Below, one piece after another: positions 11,939-22,132 of a stretch of DNA of 64,000 bases. The notes beneath the pieces were generated by a model. That model did not search any database. It worked only from the letters and a program-made list of their open reading frames with translations, and was not told where the DNA came from. A program made the position numbers and the translations under genes. Within the stretch, counting starts at the first letter, position 1, and every line of letters starts with the position of its first letter. The stretch comes from Impatiens glandulifera. Lineage: Eukaryota > Streptophyta > Magnoliopsida > Ericales > Balsaminaceae. The stretch lies in NCBI RefSeq assembly GCF_907164915.1, contig NC_061866.1:22980117-23044116 (forward strand). The letters are read 5' to 3'.

Positions 11939-13763
11939 TGTTAGGATCGGGGACGCCCTTGGAGGACCGGGGTGTTTCCGGTTTCGGGAAGAGTGGCCTC
12001 TTACAACACACAACACACTTTGGTGATAGTCCGGTTAGAGACTATAACCGTTCTCAGCACTACACAAACTGTCACAGACTCTTGAACCGAGTTCAAGGGC
12101 GGAAATGTCTGTTTCAGTCTGAAGCAACGTATGCGACTTAGATGATGTTTAGAAGGAGTCGGTTTTAGAGATATGATTGGATCGGTTTTTCGGAGTAAGA
12201 TTGATTTTGGTTAGGTTAATTGAGTAAGTAATGAAATGAAAAAAATGACACGAGACAAGATTTTTTATGGATGTTCGGAGCAAACTCTCCTATGTCACCC
12301 CTTCTTCTCAAGTTATGAGAAGGATCTCCACTAACTTTCAAAGTTACAACAATAACACTACCGGTCGAGCCCAACTCGCTACTCGCCGGTTACACCAACT
12401 CACTCTTCATGTAATACAATAACACAACACAACAAAACACCGAAAGCTTCCGGTTTATGACACACCTGTTTTGGATCGTAAAAGTTTATCTCTCTAAGAT
12501 TTTGTAACTTATCGCTTTTCTCAGAAGGATGTGATTCGCATTAAATGAGGACGCTTCATCTTCCTTTTATAGTAGATGAGATCCCAACGGTCATTTTCTT
12601 CTCTCTCCGTGGGATTGGTTGATCATTATCACGCCGGTACAGGGAGGTTTCTTGCACGTTTCACCTTCCTCAACACTTGGCAAGCATGCAGACACCTCTG
12701 AGTGTAGGATGACGTAACCGGTTTTCAGATTCGAACACGTGTCAGGCAAAGTAGTTTATTTCAGGTTGAAGCAGCACACACACAGGATGAATAGAACCGG
12801 ATTTGGATAAAGTCAGTTTGGAGTTTGGTGGGTCAGTTTTGGGATTTAGTAAATCGGTTTAGGTAGGATCGGATAGTATGTAAAGCCGACAAAAAGTAAA
12901 TAGCAAGACAGATTTTTATGGATGTTCGGAGATAAAACTCTTACGTCACCCCTTCCTCTCGAAACCGCAAGAATGATATTCACTAAGGAATAAACAAACA
13001 CAATCCGATCGAGACTTATTTGCTGCTCGATAACACTCGTACAATTCTCACCGAAATTGTAATCTCACTTCAAATACACACTTAAGCTCTTTTAATTTAG
13101 AGAGATAAAGAGCACTTATAACTTGGGTTGGTGTAACTCTTAAATGTTTTCTCTTGTGACTTGTAACTGCATTTACTCCTCTTCAGCTCCTTTTTTATAG
13201 GTGAAATGTGTCAACGGTCACATTTCTTTTCCTTGAGTCTGATTGGTTGACCAGAGGTTTAGTGATTCAGACCTGGCGGTCTATACTTCCAGTGTATAGG
13301 TGAAACCGGCTAGGTTTGTCTTTTACTTGATATGACAACTGTCGGTTGGACAGTTTGCTTGCACCTGGAGGGTTGTGCCTCTGATTTATCCCAGAATGGG
13401 AAGATCTTGTCGGACGATCTTCTGCAGCTTGCAGATTATTCTCAGACTTGTATGAATATGGCAATACTATGATCTGTCCATTTGGTATCATCTTCAACAG
13501 ATACTCAAAGTATCTATTTGCATCGATCGGTTGTTTAGGTTAATCGGATGACTTCCGGTTTTTCATAGCTTCAGGTTAACCGGATGACCAACAGTTTTGG
13601 CCTTTTTTTCTGACCGGTCTTGTCTTCCTGATCGGTTAGGTTCTTGGCTGGTTGTGTTGCTTGACCGGTTGAATTACTTGACCGATTCTGATTCTTTAAC
13701 CGTTCCTGCACAGTAAGTTTATTTTGTTAAGTTCTTATTTTAACCGGTCTAATTTATCTAACA
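11939..13763 (-). mobile_element. Composite reverse-oriented copia LTR (two subfamilies fused)
   Basis: The minus-strand sequence starts TGTTAGATAAATTAGACCGG at 13763, preceded by the polypurine tract AAAAAGGGAGAAAT (13764-13778), exactly as in the full copia element at 62885. It ends GATCCTAACA at 11939, the same end word as the LTR at 53184. At ~1.8 kb it is longer than the 1.3-kb LTR, because two versions of the same region occur in series: the phrase GGATGTTCGGA...GTCACCCCTTC appears at both ~12270-12305 and ~12920-12955, each followed by its own cell-leader region. This looks like one LTR fused to, or recombined with, a diverged relative. Only ~30 bases of internal sequence remain before the PARP fragment. 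Confidence 0.75.
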
Positions 13764-13811
13764 ATTTCTCCCTTTTTGATTATTTTATTTAAAAAAATTA
13801 CTCCTATTTGA

Positions 13812-14341
13812 AATTTTAAAATATAAAATACAGAGGATGGTTATTTAACCTAAATAACCCACTTTTTTCTGTTATTCTTGAAAAAAATATATATTTAAAT
13901 ATACAATCTCTAAGTAAGAGACAGTAGAATATAATACATTCCTACTATAAGTTTCTAGGTTAGTGCATCATAAGATTTTTCAAATAGTACTAATCGTGCA
14001 AAAAGAGCCTTCTGTTTTTTAGTTTTCCCTTGTAAGGTGTATGTTTTTTGGATTCTCCCTCCCTTGCAAGAGAAAAAACATCTTCAAGCTCAAGAATTCA
14101 ACCCTGAGAATTTATACTTGTGCTTAATCTTATAATCCCATCATCAAAAGCATGTAAATAGAGAATAGCGAGGAATGACTTAATTTCAGGAAAAGTTTGA
14201 GAAAGCATGAATCCCAATATGTGTGTGTAAGAGCATGAGTTATGTGTAGATACTTCTCAACCAAATGATAATCTTCATTGTTATATGGAAGTGGATCAAT
14301 GTTACATTGGAGTTTCATATACTTCTCATTCAGGCTGTCAT
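13812..14341 (-). pseudogene. PARP1-type polymerase fragment, copy B (inverted relative to copy A)
   Basis: About 450 bases are the reverse complement of positions 1-440, and the copy extends further 5': the exon at 14341-~14213 reads DDSLNEKYMKLQ, CNIDPLPYNNEDYH and LVEKYLHITHALTHT, matching the end of the regulatory domain and entry to the catalytic domain of plant PARP1. The next exon (~14112-13990) reads LELEDVFSLAREGES, then HTPYKGKLKNRRLFLH, stopping at the HGS motif. The Trp codon before the second exon is a TGA and the donor after it reads AT rather than GT. It is cut off at ~13812, next to the retrotransposon LTR. Together with copy A this is an inverted pair ~13 kb apart. Confidence 0.85.
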
Positions 14342-15094
14342 CATTATCACCAAAATATCAATTATTAGCCAAAACATTATTATTGATAGTTACAAAATAA
14401 AAAAATTTAGAAGCTGGTAATCTTGAGATTTGGAACTACACTCTATGTAACATGGAGCAGAAATCTAGTCTTTTAGTTGATGTCCCTATAGACAGAAAAA
14501 ATGAGACTAGAATATGACAGTTAACTGTAATCTCACTTATGTAGTTGTAATTGGGACAGAGCTAGGATGACCTATGAAGAATTTGCTATCATCCCATAGA
14601 TCTGATGCCATTATTATAAAGTCAAAAGCTCATAATTATATGAAATTATCATTCATCCATACATAATATGATTTTATTAAAGTGGTCAAAAGATTTAACC
14701 AAGTTTGATTCCAACAAAACTATAGAAACTCCATGAACATAATGTTTCATTTTAGGAAACTACTATAAATAACGTTTATATAACATGTCAGAATCTAAAA
14801 ATTGAACACAATGAGAATCATTTAAAAGACCGACCCCTTTCATAATTCATACATTTCTAAATACACTTTTATAGCTAGTCTTATCAAAATGAAAATTTAT
14901 GCCTCACGAAAACTCAATGTCTTAGTCTATTGTAATCTCCATGCCCTATCATCTAATCTATATATATCTAATCACGCTTAATTTAAAATATTGGAGGTGT
15001 ACTACAAGCTCTTTCCACAATCATTCACAAATCATGTAATTTCTCTTCCCTAATTTATTTATCTTAATTATTTTCTCTCTCCTAATATATATAC
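14342..15094. other. Non-coding stretch, possibly old intron of the PARP-like gene
   Basis: Base composition is like an intron (T- and A-rich, no frame over 60 codons). It lies upstream of the minus-strand PARP copy. I could not recognise further PARP exons. Confidence 0.35.
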
Positions 15095-15103
15095 ATATTT
15101 ATA
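15095..15103. repeat. Left 9-bp target-site duplication of the MULE
   Basis: ATATTTATA, identical to 37054-37062. It lies directly outside the first base of the inverted repeat. Nine bases is the size made by Mutator-superfamily transposases. The sequence is AT-rich, so chance agreement is not excluded, but both copies abut matching ends exactly. Confidence 0.85.
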
Positions 15104-16180
15104 CAGTTCAGATCTTCTGCTACCGATTCCCGTGTTCCTCTGTTGCGGACCAATCAAATTGCAGCATTATTATTATAATAATAAATCAATCTGGGTAGGA
15201 GACGGAGGGAGGGAGAATCCGGAATCCGGGTTTCATTCCGGGTTCACACCGGACGCCGTTAACGGCAGCGCCTGTTAACGCCAGGAAATAATATAATATT
15301 CATATGATCCGGATACGATATCTTCGCTCCGGGCACCATGTCAGAGGGAAGGGTGAGAAGCAAATGGAGCGAAGATTTCCACGCCTAGGAGCCCTGACCC
15401 TCATGTAAACCCTCCATACCCACCCATGAGAAGACCATTTGCTTTTCATGTAAATACACTTACCCGTGTATGTAAAGACCAAAATGACATGGATTTTATA
15501 TTTCTGTTTATTAAATATTAATTCAATTTATTAAAAATGACATGCAGCGAATAAACCTTCGCTTCAATTACTTCACTCTTTATTTTTTTGTTTATTATTT
15601 TTTTTTGCGGGGTGACGCTCAGGAGCGAAAACTTATTCGCTTCAATTAATTTTAACCTGACCTACATGTAAACCCCCCAACCCACCCATGAGAAGACCGC
15701 TTTCCTGCCATGTAAATACACTTACCCGTGTATGTAAAGACCAAAATTACATGGATTTTATATTTTCGTTTATTAAATATTAATTCAATTTTATTAAAAA
15801 TCACATGCAGCGAACAAATCATCGCTCAAATTACTTCAAATTTATTTTTTATGTTTTTATAATAATTTTTTTTAAGAGGAGACGAATGAAAGCGAAGAAA
15901 TCTTCGCTTGAATTAATTTTAACCTGACCTGCATGTAAACCTCCCAACCCACCAATGAGAAGACCGCTTGCCTGCAATGTAAATACACTTACCCGTGTAT
16001 GTAAAGACCAAAATTACATGGATTTTATATTTCCATTTATTAAATATTAATTCAATTGATTCAAAATGACATGCAGCGAACAAATCTTCGCTCAAATTAC
16101 TTGAAATATTTTTTTTTAAAATTTTTTTTTACGAGGTGATGATTGAAAGCGAATACTTATTCGCTTCAATTAATTAATTT
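15104..16180 (+). repeat. Left terminal inverted repeat with three ~265-bp tandem subunits
   Basis: The outer ~400 bases are nearly identical to the right end. From ~15400 the arm is made of tandem units starting CCTNCATGTAAAC at about 15400, 15661 and 15929; each has ACCCACCCATGAGAAGACC, TACACTTACCCGTGTATGTA and CATGCAGCGAA. Each unit ends in a GCGAA...TTCGC palindrome. Tandemly built arms suggest growth by slippage or gene conversion. Confidence 0.85.
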
Positions 16181-16387
16181 TCATAGAGAATACCCCTTCG
16201 CCCAGATTCAATGGAATGAATAGACGCTTTGTGAGAGAATATTTGTTCGCCTAGACCATGTTCCATGTAAAATGGAATGAATAGTCGCTTTTCGAGAGAA
16301 CACTTATTCGCCCCTGTTCCAGGTGTCATGTGAAATGGAATGAATAGTCGCTTTTCGAGAGAAGACTTGTTCGCCCAGGTTTCATGA

Positions 16388-16400
16388 ATATATATACACC
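16388..16400 (+). promoter_or_regulatory. Putative TATA box of the BRCT gene
   Basis: TATATATACACCC lies ~130 bases before the first ATG (16530), followed by a CT-rich leader (ATCTCTCTCTCTTCAAGCC), a typical plant 5' UTR. Inferred from position only. Confidence 0.5.
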
Positions 16401-16529
16401 CTAATATGATTATTTTATAATCATTTCCGCCAGATTCATCTCTCTCTCTTCAAGCCTGCCTCCTCTCACGGCGATTCGCATCTGTCTCCCCGTCGACCAG
16501 ACCAGAAGCAAGATCTTCACTTTTCCACA

Positions 16530-17697
16530 ATGGTACGTACTCCTAAATAGTAAACTTTTCATATTTAGGATTATGAAACCCCTAAACCCTAGATTATGTT
16601 ATGGGATGTCGTTCTCTCGTTAATCTGTAGGAAACCCCACTCTCAAAATGTCACGTTGAATGAAAATCCATCTTATTTAGGAAAACTTACATAGTGTTAG
16701 AGTTTAGGATATTATTTCCACGAAACCATAGTAAATAGTAATAAAGACTTTTTTTTCATGCATGTGCAGGCAACCGCAAATGCATCCGTCCAAAACTTTG
16801 GCAAAGACTGGATTTTATGCCCAAATCAATTAACAAGTGAAGATATAGTACTATTCTTGACATATATCCCTTTTTTCCATATTGTTTAAGTTTTCATCCT
16901 GTTTATCTGAAATATTTATGATTGTTCTTAAACAGCACTTGATGCAACAATATGCTAACACATGTGGTGCCACGGTGACAATGAGGTGGCGAGACGATGT
17001 GATCCACGTCATAGCATCCACCGATGTTAATGGTGGATGTTGTCGCACTATCAAAGTATTGAAGGCAATATTGAATGGGAGTTGGGTCCTTACCATTGAT
17101 TGTGAGGCTCTGTTATTCTTAACTGTTAACGCAAATATTCATTTTCACATATATGAAACTAAAAATACCAATTGCTTTTGTACATGGATAAAATCATCAA
17201 TCAGATCTAAATGTTACGTGGACGAGGAACCGTACGAGGTGCAGCGAGATAATCATGGGACTGTGGGCGGTCCGAGAGCTGGCAAAATGCGGTATTTGAA
17301 CAATGTAAGATTTGTCTTATTCCTAATCCTCCTCCATATGATATTCAATTCTCCATGATTACTAAAAATGTTTTGTATTTTCTTTCAGCTACCGAAACTG
17401 TTCGACACTTACACCTTTATATTTGCAGGGGAATTCATCCCGGCTTACAAACAAGATTTTATGGGGTTTGTAATTGCTGGAGGAGGTACGACTAAAGAAA
17501 TGGAGAATCCATTTGTTGAGCCCGAGGACGATAAAACTATAGTTGTATACGACAAGTCTCGGCACGATGTTAATGAACTTGTTTGGGTATTTGAGGCAGT
17601 GAATCCTTTGACAACATATTTGGATGTATTTGGTGTTCCTCACACAAGCTTGCTTGAATCCATTGTTGCTTGTGATTTGCCGCCTTTGTTGTTGTAA
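16530..17697 (+). CDS. Captured tandem-BRCT gene, C-terminal part of BARD1/BRCA1-type protein
   Basis: Codes for paired BRCT domains, phosphopeptide-binding modules of DNA-damage-response proteins. Exons: 16530-16532 (ATG only, donor GTACGT), 16770-16847, 16936-~17304 and 17389-17697. First BRCT: TCGATVTMRW, VIHVIASTDVNG, TIKVLKAILNGSWVL. Linker: YVDEEPYEVQRDNHG, GGPRAGKMRYLNN. Second BRCT: PKLFDTYTFIFAGEF, FVIAGGG, HTSLLESIV near the end. These words, including EEPYE and PKLF, are typical of plant BARD1 and BRCA1 C-termini. RING and PHD-like parts are absent. The intron usually found after the first domain seems to have lost clean splice sites, but it is stop-free and read through (about 17098-17180). 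No stop or frameshift interrupts the gene. It lies just inside the left arm of the MULE and points inward, so it is a captured fragment that may still be expressed. Confidence 0.85.
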
Positions 17698-18130
17698 TAG
17701 ACATGTGTTGGTTTTGTTATTGAATATTTGGCATTCTTGAATTTGGTAATGTTATTTTTGATTTCAGATTTCTCTTTTTGGTTCTTAGAATTGTATTTTT
17801 TTTGAACAGCAGCATTATATTAAACGAAATCTTGAAACATGAAATAATGTATAACTTGAATTATAAATTTTTATTCATTTATTAATACATAGCAATCTAT
17901 GTAACTTAAGCGCCGCTAATGTGATAAATATAATTATGTATGTTTTAAAACAATATGTGAAAATAATATTTTTAAAACAATTGTCAAAATAAGATTGTGA
18001 AGCAATCTTCGCTTTCTGATTGATTGATTGATTAATATTAATTCATAATAATTTTATTCATTTAATTATTAAATTGAAATATTTTTTTATCAAGTCACCT
18101 CACCTCACCGCCACCTAACACCTCACCTTT
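17698..18130. other. Non-coding spacer inside the MULE
   Basis: 3' flank of the BRCT gene and upstream region of the transposase gene. AT-rich, with GAAGCAATCTTCGCTT at ~18000, a member of the element's palindrome family. Confidence 0.4.
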
Positions 18131-18314
18131 TCATTAAATGTTGCATGGCAGCAAGCCATGCTTCTAAGCTAGACAAAGTTTGTACTGTTTTCTCTCTCAC
18201 CTGTACGAGAAGCAGTCGACCATTTCTTCGCCAGAGTGATACTCCATTGTCTACCATCGACCTCTCCTTCGCCGGAGAGTTCATTATAATATCAATCCAT
18301 CTTCCTAAATTAAA

Positions 18315-20981
18315 ATGGTATGTTTTTAAATATCATCTACCTTCTATACTTTTCGTCACAACGTTTTTTTATGTTTTTTGAATACTGGACATAAAATGTT
18401 GTGTTCTTGTTGATTATCGGGAAGGAATACACATGAGCGAGAATGATATGAACGAGAATGATATTAATGATTTAAGGTATATTGCTTAACTTATCTAATT
18501 TTTTTCGTTCATATGTAAGCGAAGAGATCTTCGCTTATAGGATTTTTGATAATAGCTTATAAAGCGAAACTCTCTTCGCCTAATATTTCAATGTGATTAA
18601 TGTTGAAGTGAAGCGCTCTACGCTTATGTTGCCTTCATTTTACAATCATCTACAAGTTTTGGTTAGTTGAAGATTTATTTTCCACGTGTTCTCAAATTGA
18701 ACAACGAATCTGCTAGTTGTCGTCGTCAATTGAATTTCGATGGAAACTGCCAACCTTTGGAGGACATCGAAGCCAACTTAATTCCACATTTAGGTAGGGA
18801 ATTTGAGAGTGAAGAAGAAGGCTACGTTTTCTATTTAGCATACGCTAAACTAATAGGATTTGGTATAAGGCGCAGTTCAAATCATGTTGACAACGATGGT
18901 AAAATACTGGATAGAGTTTTTTGTTGTAGTGCACAGGGCGAACGAGTAAAAGACAAACGTGATGTCTATGTCAGACGTAGCGGTTCTTTGATGAGGTTCG
19001 GTTGTGAAGCGAAATTGAGGATAAAGAGGGCAGATAATGGAAAGTTCCAAGTTGTAAATTTTATTAGTGAGCATTGTCATCCTCTTGCAAGTCCAAAGAA
19101 AACTCACCTGTATAGATGCCATAGGAATATTTTTGCAGTTGCAGGCTTATATATCGAGATGGCCACTAACGTGGGAATTCCTCCTAAGGCATCACATGCT
19201 CTAATGTCTAAGAAAATCGGTGGAAGGGAGAATCTAGGTTTTCTTCCTGAGGATTCCAGAATTACCTACGAACGAAAAGAACCAGAGACTGTAATTTTGG
19301 GGAAACAGGGGGTGTATTAGAGTATTTGCAGAAAAAACAATCAAATGATTATGGTTTTTATAATGCTTTTCAGCTTGATGCGGACGATTTGATAACGAAT
19401 ATTTTTTGGTGTGATTCCAACATGCGGTCTGATTATTCGTACTTCGGAGACGTTGTCAGTTTTGACACCACCTACAAGAAGAATAAGGAAGGTCGTCTAG
19501 TTACGCTTTTTGTAGGTGTGAATCATCACAAACAATCAATTATTTTTGGTGCAGCTCTATTATACGATGAAACTTCAATGACTTTAGAATGGTTGTTTGA
19601 TACTTTCACCAATGCTATGCGTGGGAAAAAACCAAAACCATTCTTACAGATCAAGACGCAGCCATGGCTAAGGCCTTGACGTCTACATGGCCCGAAACAA
19701 ATCATCGTCTATGTATTTGGCACATATTTCAAAATACAGCCATATATCTTAGCTCCGTGTTCCATAATTTCAGAGAATTTTCGAAGGATTTTTCTTCGTG
19801 TATATATGATTTTGAAGAAGAGATAGAGATTGTTGAAGCTTGGAATCAAATATTGACAAACTACGGGCTTGAAAACAACGACTGGTTGAAACGTATGTTT
19901 TGCATTAGGCGAAAGTGGGCATTAGTCTATGGACGACAAATGTTTTGTGCTGATATGACGACAACACAGAGAAGTGAGAGTATGAACAGTTTATTGAAAA
20001 GGTACTGCTCCTACAAACACAAGTTTTTAGAATTTTTCAAACACTTTGAAAGACTAATTGATGAAAGAAGATATGATGTGTTGAAGGCTGATTTCAAATC
20101 ACTTACCAGCCAACCAAATCTGAACTATCCAGTTTTGATCTTAAAGGATGCCTGCAAAGTTTACACCCCAGAGGTATTTAAGTGCTTTGAACAACAATGG
20201 TTTAAGTCGCATGATTGTGGTGTAGAAATGTTAGAGGATGTCGACACACACAGAAAATATAAGGTAACACCCCAGACTAGGAGATGCTCTCATACAGTTA
20301 CAGTTCATAAGAATGATGATAAGAATATTGAGTGTAGCTGCTGTAAATTTGAATTTGGAGGGATTTTGTGTGATCACATCCTAAAGATTTTCACTACGAT
20401 TGACGTGTTGAAGATTCCTCCTGCGTTGATATTGAAGAGGTGGACAAGAACAGCCAAAGATGGATTATTTGGAACTGATCCAATCGTGGACAGTAGTAAT
20501 GTTGATCCGAGTGAGTTTCATAACATAAAATACAGAGATTTGTGTGGCTTGTCCATGCATTTATTTACCAAGGCAGCCGAAAGAGATGACACATATAGGC
20601 ATGTCAAAGAAATTATGCTTAGCCAGTGTATGTTTGTGGATAAAAAATTACAGGAGAGTATAAATATGCAAACTCCGCCAACCGGTGTATCATGTTCTGC
20701 CGAGGGTGCCCATGTTAAAGCGAAAGGAATCAAAACTAAGAAGCCAAAAAAGTCTGGTAAGAGAAGGAAAGGTGGACTAGAGATGAACTCAAGAAAAAGA
20801 AAATCAACAAGAATAACTCGCGAATCACATATTCCGGTATGAATTTGCTGACTAAACTTCTTTACTAATAATTGGGTTATTAATATTCATTTATTAACAT
20901 ACTTTTAAATAAATTGATATACCTTTCCAGCCATCAAATGCAATGCCAACGACCACTTCTCAGTTCTCAACTCCTCAGTAA
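18315..20981 (+). pseudogene. MULE transposase of FAR1/FRS type, two frameshifts
   Basis: The element's own transposase family (MuDR; ancestor of FHY3/FAR1 transcription factors). A leader exon appears to end in ATG at 18315-18317 directly at a GTATGT donor; joining it to the exon at 18673 keeps frame (IYFPRVLKLNN). The alternative start is ATG 18433. Order: FAR1 zinc-binding region (EFESEEEGYVFYLAYAKL, RFGCEAKLRI, SEHCHPL), MULE core (VVSFDTTYKKN first Asp, DQDAAM second Asp, LCIWHIFQN), SWIM finger (CSCCKFEFGGILCDH), basic tail (KKPKKSGKRRKG). A small last exon, 20931-20981, follows a GTATGA/TTTCCAG intron. Single-base losses near 19260 and 19640 shift frame, both beside A runs. They are either real decay or homopolymer assembly errors; otherwise the gene is nearly complete. 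Confidence 0.9.
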
Positions 20982-22132
20982 TGGGACGAAAGTTTCAGCA
21001 TGGACGTCAATACTCCGTTCACTGTTCTTTTGTCATCTCAACTATCGAATTCCAGTTTCATGTGAAATCTGATATGTATTTGTATGTATATTTGATTTGA
21101 AACCAGGAAGAAGGTAGAATGTATGCATGCGATGTTTTATGTAATACCAAATGAATGACAACACTAATGTATTTCTAAAAATAAAAACACCTAAATCAAG
21201 CGATTATTTATTCGCCCCCAGTCGACTCCTATTAATTATCATTTTTATTGAAAATTTAGAATTTAAAACCTAAAACTGAAGCGAATATTTATTCGCTTCA
21301 ATGAAAACAAGTGTTTGAGGCGAATATTTATTCTCTTCATATTTCTTTCATGAAATTGATATTTTTGTAGAATTTGGTATTTACATGTTAGGGTAAGTGT
21401 AATGACATGACAATTAAACCGGCTTCTCATGGGTGGGGTGTGTGTTTTACATAAACAATTATTTGTGGCGAATATTTATTCGCTTCAATAAAAACTAGTA
21501 TTTGAGGCGAATATTTATGCGCTTCATATTCGTTTCATGTCATGCTATTTTTGTAGAATTTGGTATTTACATGTTAGGGTAAGTGTAATGACATGTCAAG
21601 TAATCCGACTTATCATGGATGGGGTGGGGGTTTTACATCAAAGTCAGATTTAAAATAACTTGAAGCGAAGAATTCTTCGGTCGAATTCGATTACTCTAAA
21701 TTAAAAGTTTTCATATAATATTGTCAAACTAAAAACTATTAATTGAGGCGAAAAATTATTCGCTCCAATTCGACTCCTCACATATAAATTTTATCATAAT
21801 TTATTAAATGAACAAAAAGTGTTTGAAGCGAATATTTATGCGCTTCATGTTTCTTTCAATTAATTTATTTATTTAATACATAAATGAACAAGTATTTGAA
21901 AATCAAATTTCATTAAAAACAATCTGTATATATACATCTTCGTTATTGTCAAAATGTGAAGTAAAATTTTTTGGAAATTTAAATTACACAACATATTCAT
22001 TATTGTACAAATGTGAATTAAAATTATATGAATCGTTTAATTACCCAATCTGTATGCATCTTCATTATTGTACTAATGTCAACTAAAATTATTTGTAAAC
22101 TTTAATTACACAATCTGTATACATTTCCAAAT
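20982..22132. repeat. Internal copies of the MULE subterminal repeat and palindromes
   Basis: About 21170-21860 is packed with GAAGCGAATATTTATTCGCT-type palindromes (about 21279, 21317, 21469, 21505, 21663, 21745, 21827) and two partial copies of the arm unit (GTTAGGGTAAGTGTAATGACATG at ~21387 and ~21570, each followed by a CATGGRTGGGGT block). The orientation matches the right arm. From ~21900 there are degenerate ~70-base repeats (CTTCATTATTGTACAAATGTGAA). No gene. Confidence 0.8.
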
